From: Thalassospiraceae bacterium LMO-SO8
GTDB lineage: Bacteria > Pseudomonadota > Alphaproteobacteria > Rhodospirillales > Casp-alpha2
Direction of reading: 5' to 3'
Assembly (NCBI GenBank): GCA_031655335.1
Contig: CP134226.1
Coordinates: 3,654,001 to 3,718,000, forward strand
Length of the DNA stretch: 64,000 bases
Below the pieces are notes generated by a model that made no database searches, was not told where the DNA came from, and worked only from the letters and a program-made list of their open reading frames with translations. The position numbers were made by a program, and so were the translations under genes. Shown here one piece after another: positions 26,378 to 34,801 of this stretch. The first letter of the stretch is position 1. Every line of letters starts with the position of its first letter.

Positions 26378-28360
26378 TTACGCGAGGTCGCCGAGAAACG
26401 CCTGATAGGCCGCCGCCCGCCCGACCGCGTTTTTATAGAGCGGCTGGCGCACCTGCCAGTTGGAGGCCGTCAGCACGGCGTTCCCGGACCTGTGGAAATC
26501 AAGACAGGCCGGATCCCAATCCAGGCCCAGGAAATCGATCAGCGCGCGGCTTTGCCCTTCCTGGTCGGCGATCAGATCCTCGTAGCGGAGTTCGTGGACC
26601 GGCAGGTCCAGAATTTCCCGCCAATGGGCCATGACGCGGTCCTGGGCCGCCTGCATGCGGGCGATGTCGGCAAGGTCCGTTGACCAGGCCAGGCCCTGGA
26701 CGAAATTGGTGAAGTAGCAGGACAGGGCCGTGTCCTTGGCGTCGCGCACGCAATGGACGACGCGCGCCCCCGGCAACAGCATCTGCGCCAGCCCCAGCAG
26801 GAAGATGTTGAAGGGCGTCTTGTCGACGATCCGCAAGGCCTCATGCCGTCCCGCCCCCAGACATTTCAGATAGTCCGCCGCCAGGGTGCCCGCCCGGCCG
26901 GCGTCCAGGTCGGCCACGCCCTCGGGATAATCGGGCAGCAGCCGCGACAGGGCGTCCAGTTCCCCGGCCCCGGCCCCCTGCCCGTGGCTGGAAATGATCT
27001 GTTCGGCCAGGGTCGTGCCCGAACGCGGCATGCCGACAACCAGAACCGGGGCCTCCGACGCATCGCCCCAGCCCTTGGCCCGGGCCAGGAACTCCCTGTC
27101 GAAGGTCGCGATGATCGTATCGACCCAGCGGTCCAGCCGCGCCGCGTCGAAACCCAGCCCCGCCCCATCCAGCAGGCGGCGGCGCATGGCGTTGGCCTTG
27201 GTGAAGGCGTCGAACGCGCCGGCCTGGTCGCCGCGCCGATCCTTGGCTGCCCCCAGGGCGAACAGAAGCTGCGCCGTCTGATCGTTTTCCGGCGCGGTTT
27301 CCAACAGTTCCGCCAGCTGGGTTTCATGATCTTCCGTCAAGGCCCCGGCGGCGGCCAGGTTGACCCAGGCGTCGCCCAAGCCCTGATGGGCCTCGACGGC
27401 ACGCAGGAACGCGTCCTCGGCACCCGCCGTGTCGCCCTTGGCCAACAGCACCGTGCCCAGGCCCGACCAGGCGCCTGCGAAACGGTCGAAGCGCGCGACG
27501 GTGTCGCGGTAGGCGTCTTCCGCCCGCTCCAGATCGCCGGACTTGAACAGCGCCCCCGCCAGATTGGCCCGTGCCTCCAGATACCCTTCGCGGTGGGTCA
27601 GCGCGGCGCGGAAGGCGTCGAGCGCCCCCAGAATGTCGCCCCGCGCCATCAGCACGTTGCCGAGCGCGTTGAACCCCTCGGGATAGTCTGGCCGGAGACT
27701 CAGCGCCTTGCGGCAGAAGTCCTCGGCCCCCGTCAGATCGCCCAGGCGGCGCAGCACGACGCCCAGGTTGCCGGGCGCCATGGGATTGGCCGGGTCGATT
27801 TCGGCGGCGCGGCGGTACATCGCCGCCGCCTCGGCCAGGGCGCCCTTGCGGAAATAGAGATTGCCCAGATTGATGTGGGCTTCCAGATGCTTGGGGTCGA
27901 GTTCGACCGCCCGTTTGCCGCAGGCCTCGGCCTCGTCGATGCGGTCCTGAAGTTCCATGGCCACGGCCAGGTTGTTGTAGGCCTCGGCGTTGTCGGGGCG
28001 CAGTTCCAGGACATGACGGGACGCCGCCTCGGCCTCGGCACCGCGGCCGCACAGGTTGAGGACGGCGGCCAGATTGGCGTGGATCGCCGGATCCTCGCCA
28101 TCGACCATGGAGGCCGCGACCAGATGATCCGCCGCCTGCTCCAGGCGGCCCGTGCGATATTCGATCAGACCCAGAAGATGCAGCGCCTGGACCTCGCGCG
28201 GGCGTTCGGCCAGGACCTTGGTGAAGGCCTCCTCGGCCTCGCTGAAGCGGCCCGCGTGATAGGCCTGAACCCCGGCGGTCAGGCGCGCGCGGCCCTTGGG
28301 CGAAAGACGGTCTGCCGTCTCCGCAAGCTTCTTCTGCCGGCGCCGTTCCTGTCGGTTCAC
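26378..28360 (-). CDS. TPR-repeat sulfotransferase
   Basis: 660 residues. About ten tetratricopeptide repeats cover residues ~30-390 (e.g. NLGVVLRRLGDLTGAEDFCR). A sulfotransferase domain follows, with the PAPS 5'-phosphate loop GMPRSGTTLAEQI at 443-455 and the 3'-phosphate region HCVRDAKDTALSCYF near 536-550. Such proteins transfer sulfate to proteins or glycans; the acceptor is unknown, and the TPR array probably holds it. The start is GTG. Stand-alone gene. Confidence 0.88.
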   Translation of the reverse strand: MNRQERRRQKKLAETADRLSPKGRARLTAGVQAYHAGRFSEAEEAFTKVLAERPREVQALHLLGLIEYRTGRLEQAADHLVAASMVDGEDPAIHANLAAVLNLCGRGAEAEAASRHVLELRPDNAEAYNNLAVAMELQDRIDEAEACGKRAVELDPKHLEAHINLGNLYFRKGALAEAAAMYRRAAEIDPANPMAPGNLGVVLRRLGDLTGAEDFCRKALSLRPDYPEGFNALGNVLMARGDILGALDAFRAALTHREGYLEARANLAGALFKSGDLERAEDAYRDTVARFDRFAGAWSGLGTVLLAKGDTAGAEDAFLRAVEAHQGLGDAWVNLAAAGALTEDHETQLAELLETAPENDQTAQLLFALGAAKDRRGDQAGAFDAFTKANAMRRRLLDGAGLGFDAARLDRWVDTIIATFDREFLARAKGWGDASEAPVLVVGMPRSGTTLAEQIISSHGQGAGAGELDALSRLLPDYPEGVADLDAGRAGTLAADYLKCLGAGRHEALRIVDKTPFNIFLLGLAQMLLPGARVVHCVRDAKDTALSCYFTNFVQGLAWSTDLADIARMQAAQDRVMAHWREILDLPVHELRYEDLIADQEGQSRALIDFLGLDWDPACLDFHRSGNAVLTASNWQVRQPLYKNAVGRAAAYQAFLGDLA

Positions 28361-28780
28361 TTAAAGGGGGCCCTCCCGGCCGGTCCGTTCTGATGCGGAC
28401 GAAAAGAAACGGGGCCCGGCCGGTGGTCGACCGAGCCCCCAGGATTGGGAGGGAGAATAGTGATCACAGGTCGCCGTGCCAAGCGGGGAGCAATCCGGTA
28501 CTGCGAGGACGCGTCCCTGGGAGGACATCATCGGCTGCGGCGTTCCATCAACTGGCATATGGTATACCAGAGGCCAGACGGACGCAACAAGGGAATATCA
28601 CGGCGGGATTTATCCCCCGCCCCGGCCCCGCGCGCGCTTGCGGGTCTGGGGCGAACCCGCTAAACGAAACCCCAGACACCCAGACACCCAGACACCGGCC
28701 ACGATCCCTGGCCCGAACCATCCGACCGACATAGCCCGCCCGCCCCTTGTTCGGCGGGTTCCAGAGCGCACGAGGCCCCC
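28361..28780. other. Non-coding 420-bp spacer between the TPR-sulfotransferase and pyrE
   Basis: Divergent intergenic region. No open frame here looks like a gene. It holds the TGGTATACCA palindrome (28560-28569) and three and a half copies of an 8-bp CCAGACAC unit (about 28671-28696). Both neighbouring promoters must lie here. No clear sigma-70 pair was found. Confidence 0.5.
28560..28569. promoter_or_regulatory. TGGTATACCA palindrome, GntR/FCD-type operator candidate
   Basis: A 10-bp perfect palindrome inside a longer quasi-symmetric stretch (CTGGnATA...TATnCCAG, 28551-28569). This form is common for FCD-type GntR regulators. It is about 200 bp from both flanking genes, and the local GntR gene is 2.3 kb away with a differently shaped palindrome of its own. 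Confidence 0.35.
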
Positions 28781-29458
28781 ATGACCGCCGCCATGACCCC
28801 AGCCCAGGAAACCGCGAAACTTCTGCTCGACATCAAGGCCGTGAACTTCCGCCCGCAGGAGCCCTACATGTTCACCTCGGGCTGGGCGAGCCCGGTTTAT
28901 ATCGACTGCCGCTGGGTCATTTCCTTCACCGAGGCGCGGCGCCGGATCATCGAACTGGGGGTCGAGATGCTGCGCCGCGACGCGGGTCTGGACGATGTCG
29001 ACGCCGTCGCCGGTGGCGAGACCGCGGGCATTCCCTATGCCGCCTGGATTTCCGAGGCCGCCTCCAAGCCCATGCTCTACGTGCGTAAGAAGCCCAAGGG
29101 CTTCGGCCGCGACGCCCAGATCGAGGGCAATCTGGTCGAGGGCTCCAAGGTGCTGCTGGTCGAGGATCTGGCGTCGGACGGCGCGTCCAAGCTGAATTTC
29201 GTCCATGCCATCCGCAATGCCGGGGCCGAATGCACGGACGCCTTCGTCGTGTTCTTCTACGGCGTGTTCAAGGGGGCGCTGGAGACCCTGGAGAAAGAAG
29301 GCGTGACGCTGCGCTATCTCGCGACCTGGAAAGATGTGTTGCAGGTGGCCGAGGATGGCGGATACTTCGATGCGGAAACCATCGCCGGGGTGCGCGCGTT
29401 CCTTGACGATCCGGAAAAATGGTCCCTGGCCCACGGCGGACGCGGCTACGACGACTGA
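28781..29458 (+). CDS. pyrE: Orotate phosphoribosyltransferase
   Basis: 225 residues. The PRPP-binding loop is KVLLVEDLASDGASKLNF (about 123-140), and the N-terminal SGWASPVYIDCRWVIS resembles the orotate-binding region of the OPRTase-like group. It makes orotidine monophosphate in pyrimidine synthesis. GAGG precedes the ATG at 28781; a second ATG at 28793 is possible. No other pyr genes are adjacent. An atypical PRTase of another substrate is a minor alternative. Confidence 0.82.
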   Translation: MTAAMTPAQETAKLLLDIKAVNFRPQEPYMFTSGWASPVYIDCRWVISFTEARRRIIELGVEMLRRDAGLDDVDAVAGGETAGIPYAAWISEAASKPMLYVRKKPKGFGRDAQIEGNLVEGSKVLLVEDLASDGASKLNFVHAIRNAGAECTDAFVVFFYGVFKGALETLEKEGVTLRYLATWKDVLQVAEDGGYFDAETIAGVRAFLDDPEKWSLAHGGRGYDD

Positions 29459-29486
29459 TGATTGAGTGACGATCTGGGGAGACTCC

Positions 29487-31166
29487 ATGCGACCGGCCGG
29501 CCCTGTCCTGAAATCGCTCCTTACCGCCGCCTTTGTGATGCTTTGCGCCGCCGCCCCCATACGCGCGGCGGAGCGTGACCAGCTCACCATCGGCATCACC
29601 CAGTATCCGTCGACCTTCCACCCCAACATCGACAGCATGGTGGCGAAGTCCTACATCCTGGGCTTCACGCGCCGGCCGTTCACCGTGTTCGACCAGAACT
29701 GGCAATTGGTCTGCATGCTCTGCACCAAGCTGCCGACCTTGGAAAACGGCCTGGCCGTGCCGGAAACGGCGCCGAACGGCAAGAAGGGCATCGCCGTCAC
29801 CTACACCATCCGCCCCGATGCCGTGTGGGGCGACGGCACGCCGATCACGACCAAGGATGTCGAATTCACCTGGCGCATGGGCCGTCACGGCAAGACCGGC
29901 ATCCTGCCAATCGAGTTCTACCGCTCCGCCTACAAGCTCGATACCAAGGACGACAAGACCTTCACCCTCCATTTCGACAAGCTGACCTTCGACTACAACG
30001 CCATCAATTCCTTCAACCTGATCCCCGCCCATGTCGACGCGGTGAATTTCGACGCCGATCCGGTGAACTACAAGAACAAGACCGCCTTCGACACCCAGAC
30101 CACCAACGAAGCCCTCTACTTCGGCCCCTACCTGATCACGGAAACCCAGCGCGGCAGCTACGTCGTCCTGGAACGCAATCCGAAATGGTGGGGCAAGCCG
30201 GGGGCCTTCAAGCGCATCGTGGTCAAGGTCATCCCCAACACGGCGGCGCTTGAGGCCAATCTGCTGTCCGGCAGCATCGACATGATTTCCGGCGAACTGG
30301 GCTTCACCGTGGATCAGGCCCTGCGCTTCGAGAAACGCCATGGACGGAAGTTCCGCATTCTCTACAAGCCCGGCCTGGTCTACGAGCACATCGACCTGAA
30401 CCAGGACAACCCCCTGCTGCGGAACCGCGATATCCGCCACGCCCTGGTCTACGCCATCGACCGTGAGGCGATTTCCCAACAGCTGTTCGGCGGCCGCCAG
30501 CCGGTCGCCCAATCATCGGTCAACCCCCTCGACTGGGTCGCCGCCGACGATATCCCGAAATACACCTATGACCCGAGGAAATCCCTGGAACTCCTTGTAA
30601 AGGCAGGATTTACAAAACTTGTCCAGGGCGTGCGCCAGCACAAGGACACGGGCGCCCCCCTGCGCTTCGAATTCATGACCACGGCCGGGTCCAAGGCCCG
30701 CGAACTGGTCCAGCAGGTCCTGCAAAGTCAATGGAAGGCCGTCGGCATCGACGTCCGCATCAAGAACGAACCGGCCCGCGTCTACTTCGGGCAGACGGTG
30801 ACCCAGCGCAAGTTCACGGGCCTTGCCATGTACGCCTGGTCGTCGGCGCCGGAAAGCGTGCCGCGCACGAGCCTGCATTCCGCCCATATCCCGACCGAGG
30901 CCAACGGCTGGGCCGGGCAGAACTATCCGGGCTTCAAGAACGCGGAAATGGACGCGCTGATCGAGAAGATCGAGGTCGAACTGGACAAGCCCACGCGCAA
31001 GAAGCTGTGGCATCGGCTGCAGGAAATCTACGTCACCGAACTGCCGGCCATTCCCCTCTACTTCCGCGCCGAGACCTACATCATGCCGCCCTGGCTGACC
31101 GGCGTCGCCCCCACGGGCCACCAATACCCGTCCAGCCTGTGGGTCGAGGACTGGGGCGTGAAGTAG
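29487..31166 (+). CDS. ABC transporter substrate-binding protein, peptide/oligopeptide type (SBP_bac_5)
   Basis: 559 residues. A signal peptide (1-29, ending PIRAAERD) is followed by a family-5 binding fold: VTYTIRPDAVWGDGTPITTKDVEFTW (within it GDGTPITTKDVEFTWRMG), YVVLERNPKWWGKP, and VYAIDREAISQQLFGG. The family captures peptides, nickel or other solutes in the periplasm. GGGGAG precedes the ATG at 29487 at 5-nt spacing. It should pair with the permeases at 31.7-33.6 kb, but a DUF559 gene and a repeat element separate them. Confidence 0.9.
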   Translation: MRPAGPVLKSLLTAAFVMLCAAAPIRAAERDQLTIGITQYPSTFHPNIDSMVAKSYILGFTRRPFTVFDQNWQLVCMLCTKLPTLENGLAVPETAPNGKKGIAVTYTIRPDAVWGDGTPITTKDVEFTWRMGRHGKTGILPIEFYRSAYKLDTKDDKTFTLHFDKLTFDYNAINSFNLIPAHVDAVNFDADPVNYKNKTAFDTQTTNEALYFGPYLITETQRGSYVVLERNPKWWGKPGAFKRIVVKVIPNTAALEANLLSGSIDMISGELGFTVDQALRFEKRHGRKFRILYKPGLVYEHIDLNQDNPLLRNRDIRHALVYAIDREAISQQLFGGRQPVAQSSVNPLDWVAADDIPKYTYDPRKSLELLVKAGFTKLVQGVRQHKDTGAPLRFEFMTTAGSKARELVQQVLQSQWKAVGIDVRIKNEPARVYFGQTVTQRKFTGLAMYAWSSAPESVPRTSLHSAHIPTEANGWAGQNYPGFKNAEMDALIEKIEVELDKPTRKKLWHRLQEIYVTELPAIPLYFRAETYIMPPWLTGVAPTGHQYPSSLWVEDWGVK

Positions 31167-31173
31167 GAAGGAC

Positions 31174-31491
31174 TCAGTCCTCCAGTACCGCGAGGATCGC
31201 TGCCAGGACGCCCTCCAGGTTTTCCATCACCTCGTTGTTCCAGATACGGAGAACGCGAAACCCGCGGGCCTGCAACGCCTGCGTCCGCGCCGCATCGGCT
31301 TCCGCCCGCGCACTGTGCTGACCACCGTCGACCTCGACGATCAACCCACGTTCCACACAGGCGAAATCCGCCACATAGGGCGGGATGGGATGCTGGCGGC
31401 GGAATTTGTGGCTGGCCAGTTGTCGATTGCGCAACGCCTGCCACAGGCGGCGTTCCGCATCCGTCATGGACTTGCGCAGCAATGTGGTCAT
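31174..31491 (-). CDS. DUF559 endonuclease-like protein
   Basis: 105 residues. DUF559 proteins share a PD-(D/E)XK-like fold with very-short-patch repair nucleases. Visible features are RKSMTDAERRLWQALRNRQL at the N-terminus, FRRQHPIPPYVADFACVE (about 30-47), VEVDGGQHSA (candidate catalytic D/E/Q) and GFRVLRIWNNEVM. Function is not established. It lies antisense inside an ABC-importer locus, 7 bp past the binding-protein stop and 6 bp from an inverted-repeat element, suggesting joint insertion. Confidence 0.85.
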   Translation of the reverse strand: MTTLLRKSMTDAERRLWQALRNRQLASHKFRRQHPIPPYVADFACVERGLIVEVDGGQHSARAEADAARTQALQARGFRVLRIWNNEVMENLEGVLAAILAVLED

Positions 31492-31496
31492 GGATG

Positions 31497-31637
31497 CCCC
31501 CTCACCCTAACCCTCTCCCCCGAGGGGGAGAGGGGACGATTCTCCACGGAGAGCCCTCTCGCCGCAACGGGATATCGGACGTAGCGTAGGGCAAGAGTCT
31601 CCCTCTCCCCCTTGGGGAGAGGGCCGGGGTGAGGGGG
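31497..31637. repeat. 141-bp inverted-repeat (MITE/REP-like) element
   Basis: Ends of 24 bp (31497-31520 and 31614-31637) are inverted copies matching at 21 positions; the outer motif is CCCTCACCC and the inner CCCTCTCCCC. Each end can also fold on itself (CTCTCCCCC-GAG-GGGGAGAG on the left, CCCTCTCCCCC-TT-GGGGAGAGGG on the right). C-rich elements of this type are common intergenic repeats in proteobacteria. It lies between the DUF559 start and the first permease. Confidence 0.75.
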
Positions 31638-31685
31638 AGCCCACTTTCGCTGGCCCCCCGGCATGCGCCGGACTACCCTCCCCCC

Positions 31686-32651
31686 ATGCTTCGTTTCATC
31701 AGTGAACGCCTGATCCAATCGGCCGTCGTTCTGGCGGTGATGTCGTTCGTCATTTTCGGGCTGATCGGCCTGATGCCGGGCGATCCGGTGGATCTGATGA
31801 TTTCCGCCGACCCGGACCTGACCTCCGCCGATGTCGCCAAGCTGCGCGAGATCTACGGCCTCGACCGTCCGGTGGCGGAACGGTACGGCAGCTGGCTTCT
31901 GTCCGTTCTGCAAGGCGATTTCGGGTTTTCCCGCCTGTTCGCCAAACCCGTGTTCGACATTCTCGGCCCGGCCCTGGGCAATACCCTCATGCTGCTGGGC
32001 ATCAGCCTGACCCTGGCCCTTTGCATCGGCCTGCCGCTGGGCATCTGGGCCGCCGTCAGGCCCTATTCCCTGCGCGACTATTCGGTCAACCTGTTCGCCT
32101 TCGCCGGCATCTCGATCCCGTCGTTCTGGCTCGGCCTGTTGCTGATCATCCTGTTCGCGGTGGTCCTGGGCTGGCTGCCGGCGGGTGGGCTGGGCACGCC
32201 GGGACGGGACGGCTGGTCGGACAAGCTGATCTACCTGGTCCTGCCGGCGGCCAGCCTGACCCTCGCCAGCGTCGGCGGCCATACCCGCTACATGCGCGCC
32301 AGCATGCTGGAGACCCTGCGTCAGGACTATATCCGCACGGCCCGCGCCAAGGGCCTTTCCGAACGCCGGGTCGTGCTCGGCCATGCGCTGCGCAACGCCC
32401 TGATTCCGGTGACCACGATCATCGCGCTGGATTTCGGCACGTTGTTTTCGGGCGCCCTCATCACGGAAACCATCTTCGCCTATCCGGGCATGGGCAAGCT
32501 GACCTTCGACGCGGTCATGGGCAACGATTTCAACCTCGCCCTGGTGTGCCTGCTGCTGGCCACGCTGGTGACTCTGGTCGGCAACATTCTGGCCGATCTC
32601 GCCTATGCCTGGCTCGACCCCCGGATCGGCTTCGAAGGAAAGACGCAATGA
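31686..32651 (+). CDS. ABC transporter permease, DppB/OppB type
   Basis: 321 residues with six predicted membrane helices. The N-terminus MLRFISERLIQSAVVLAVMS and the cytoplasmic EAA loop RTARAKGLSERRVVLGHALR (about 217-236) are family-typical. It forms the membrane channel with the DppC-type protein. The ATG at 31686 was selected because the longer frame runs into the repeat element. The stop overlaps the next start by 4 bp (ATGA). Confidence 0.92.
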   Translation: MLRFISERLIQSAVVLAVMSFVIFGLIGLMPGDPVDLMISADPDLTSADVAKLREIYGLDRPVAERYGSWLLSVLQGDFGFSRLFAKPVFDILGPALGNTLMLLGISLTLALCIGLPLGIWAAVRPYSLRDYSVNLFAFAGISIPSFWLGLLLIILFAVVLGWLPAGGLGTPGRDGWSDKLIYLVLPAASLTLASVGGHTRYMRASMLETLRQDYIRTARAKGLSERRVVLGHALRNALIPVTTIIALDFGTLFSGALITETIFAYPGMGKLTFDAVMGNDFNLALVCLLLATLVTLVGNILADLAYAWLDPRIGFEGKTQ

Positions 32652-33574
32652 GCGACGCCGCCGCCACGGCCGCGACGCCGCTCGCCCTGGTCACACGGCG
32701 GTTCCTGCGCCACCGGCTCGCCCTGATCAGCGCCGGGGTGTTGACGGTCCTGGCGGCGGCCAGCCTGCTCGCCCCGGCGGTCGAGGGCTGGCTCGGCCTC
32801 GACGCCAACGCGGTCGACCTGTTCAACCGCCTGGCCCCGCCGAGTGTGGCCCATCCGCTGGGCACGGACGAGGCCGGGCGCGACGTGCTGGTGCGGCTGC
32901 TGTACGGCGGGCGGGTGTCGCTGTTCGTCGGTATCGCCGCGGCCCTGACCGCGGCGGTCCTGGGCACGGCCGTGGGGCTGCTGTCGGGCTATTTCGGCGG
33001 GCGGCTGGATGCACTCTTCATGCGCGTGACCGACGGGGTCATCGCCCTGCCCCTGCTGCCGCTGCTGATCGTGCTCGCGGCCATCGATCTGCAAAAGCTG
33101 GGATTTTCCGCCGAGGCGGCGCAGGCGGAAAGCATGAGCCTCTATCGCATCGTCGTTATCGTGGCGCTGGTCGGCTGGACCACCGTGGCGCGGCTGGTGC
33201 GCGCGACGGCGCTCAGTCTGCGCGAGCGGCCTTTCGTGCTGGCGGCACGGGCCCAGGGGGCGTCGTCCTTCCGCATCATGGCCGTGCACATCCTGCCCAA
33301 TCTGGCCTCGCCGGTGATTGTCGCGACGACGCTTTCCGTCGGCAACGTGATCCTGCTGGAATCGGTGCTCAGCTTCCTCGGCCTCGGCATTCAGCCCCCC
33401 TTGCCCAGTTGGGGCAATCTGCTGACCAATGCCCAGGAACTGATCTGGGACGCCCCGGCGCTGGCCATCTATCCGGGCCTCGCCATCTTCGTCACCGTGA
33501 TCGCCTTCAATTTCGTCGGCGACGGGCTGCAAGATGCCCTCGACCCCCGCGCGCGGGAGCGTGGCAGGCGCTAA
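32648..33574 (+). CDS. ABC transporter permease, DppC/OppC type
   Basis: 308 residues. The N-terminal helix plus the HPLGTDEAGRDVLVRLLYGGR motif (about 69-89) and the EAA loop AARAQGASSFRIMAVHILPN identify the DppC class. With DppB and the upstream binding protein it makes an importer; no DppD/DppF ATPase gene follows. The YedE-type gene converges immediately afterwards with overlapping stop codons. The ATPase must come from elsewhere if the importer works. Confidence 0.92.
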   Translation: MSDAAATAATPLALVTRRFLRHRLALISAGVLTVLAAASLLAPAVEGWLGLDANAVDLFNRLAPPSVAHPLGTDEAGRDVLVRLLYGGRVSLFVGIAAALTAAVLGTAVGLLSGYFGGRLDALFMRVTDGVIALPLLPLLIVLAAIDLQKLGFSAEAAQAESMSLYRIVVIVALVGWTTVARLVRATALSLRERPFVLAARAQGASSFRIMAVHILPNLASPVIVATTLSVGNVILLESVLSFLGLGIQPPLPSWGNLLTNAQELIWDAPALAIYPGLAIFVTVIAFNFVGDGLQDALDPRARERGRR

Positions 33575-34641
33575 CGCGGGCCCGCCCCGCCAAGAGACGT
33601 CCTGAACCCGGGTTCGACCACCATGACCGCCAAGCCGGCGCCGATCCACATGCAGAACAGGGCGACCCAGGCGGTCAACGCCAATACCGCCCCGCCGGTG
33701 ATGCCGGCGCCGACCGCACAGCCGCCGGCCAGCATGCCGCCGAAACCCATCAGCACGGCGCCGACCAGATAGCGCACGGTGCCCGTCTCGCCGCTGAAGG
33801 TCTGGACCTCGAACTCGCGGAACAGGCACGCCGACAGCATGGATCCCAGAAACACGCCAGGCACCAACCCGACACCGAAGTTCAGTTCCACCGCCGGCTT
33901 GGTGATGAGCACCATCAAGGTGTCGGCGGACGGGCCGGTGAAGGTGACGCTGCCGACGGGAACGATGTCGAAGGAGGCCCGCGCCAGGGCCGAGGTAAAG
34001 GCCCAGCCCAGGACCACCGCCAAGCCGACCCCGGCCCCCGTCACCCCGGTCAGGAGCGACACGTTCTTGCGCCGGGAGAACCACAGGGCCGTCGCGACGA
34101 AGGCGAGACCGACCGCCAGGCCCGTACCGTCCGGCAGATGCGCCATCAGATTGCGGTCGAACGCGGACACGACCCATAACGCCGACAGCTTGACCCTGAG
34201 CGGCGACAGGATGCCCGACAGGCTCGACTGGGCGGCGACGGTCACGACCAACCCCGTCACCAAGGCCCGCACGTTGCCGGCACCCGCCAGCACCAGGACG
34301 CGGCTGGCGCAGCCCCGCGCCAGGATCATGCCGATGCCGAACATCAGCCCGCCGATGACCGCGCCGGACAAGGTGCCCGGCGTTTCCAGCTGGCGGATGC
34401 CCTGGACCGGCAGATTGCCGGTCAGCATCAGCGCCTGAACGCCCGCGAGCGCCGCGCCGAACACCAGCAGCCAGACCGCGAATTTCTCACCCAGGGCGCC
34501 GCGCCAGAACTCGATACAGGCGGAACGCAGGCAGAACCGGCTTTTCTGCGCGCAGAACCCGAACAGCAGGCCGACCACGAACCCGCCGAGGGCGAGTTTC
34601 TGCGCATCGGTCATCAGATCGCTGGCCAACCAAGTGCTCAT
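33571..34641 (-). CDS. YeeE/YedE-family sulfur-compound transporter
   Basis: 356 residues, about nine to ten hydrophobic segments. Conserved cysteine motifs of the YeeE/YedE (TsuA-like) thiosulfate transporters are present: AQKSRFCLRSA (about 30-40), LARGCASRVL (about 107-116) and MLAGGCAVGAGITGG near 310-324. It probably imports thiosulfate or related sulfur species. The start has AAGGAAG about 9 nt upstream. It is divergent from the hydrolase gene across a spacer with direct repeats. Confidence 0.85.
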   Translation of the reverse strand: MSTWLASDLMTDAQKLALGGFVVGLLFGFCAQKSRFCLRSACIEFWRGALGEKFAVWLLVFGAALAGVQALMLTGNLPVQGIRQLETPGTLSGAVIGGLMFGIGMILARGCASRVLVLAGAGNVRALVTGLVVTVAAQSSLSGILSPLRVKLSALWVVSAFDRNLMAHLPDGTGLAVGLAFVATALWFSRRKNVSLLTGVTGAGVGLAVVLGWAFTSALARASFDIVPVGSVTFTGPSADTLMVLITKPAVELNFGVGLVPGVFLGSMLSACLFREFEVQTFSGETGTVRYLVGAVLMGFGGMLAGGCAVGAGITGGAVLALTAWVALFCMWIGAGLAVMVVEPGFRTSLGGAGPR

Positions 34642-34655
34642 GGAACAAACTTCCT

Positions 34656-34726
34656 TCGATCACACATTGTCGCCTCTCGATCACGAGTGTCGCGCAGCCC
34701 TGCATCGAGCGCGATGACATCGATCA
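34656..34726. promoter_or_regulatory. Direct repeats in the YedE/hydrolase divergent spacer
   Basis: TCGATCACACATTGTCGC (34656-34673) and TCGATCACGAGTGTCGC (34677-34693) are near-identical direct repeats, and a third TCGATCA lies at 34720-34726. They are 15-85 bp from the YedE start. A perfect TATAAT (34734-34739) serves the rightward gene. Tandem sites of this kind suggest a cooperative regulator; its identity is unknown. Confidence 0.4.
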
Positions 34727-34801
34727 AACGATTTATAATCTTTGAATGTGTTTACCGCACGACGTAATCTGGCGAAAACGCCATCCCGGGAGACCTCCAA
34801 A

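Noticed and set aside
28671..28696. Short 8-bp direct repeats (CCAGACAC), checked as a possible CRISPR or minisatellite
   Set aside because: Units are contiguous with no spacers, and there are only three and a half copies; too small to be a CRISPR array.
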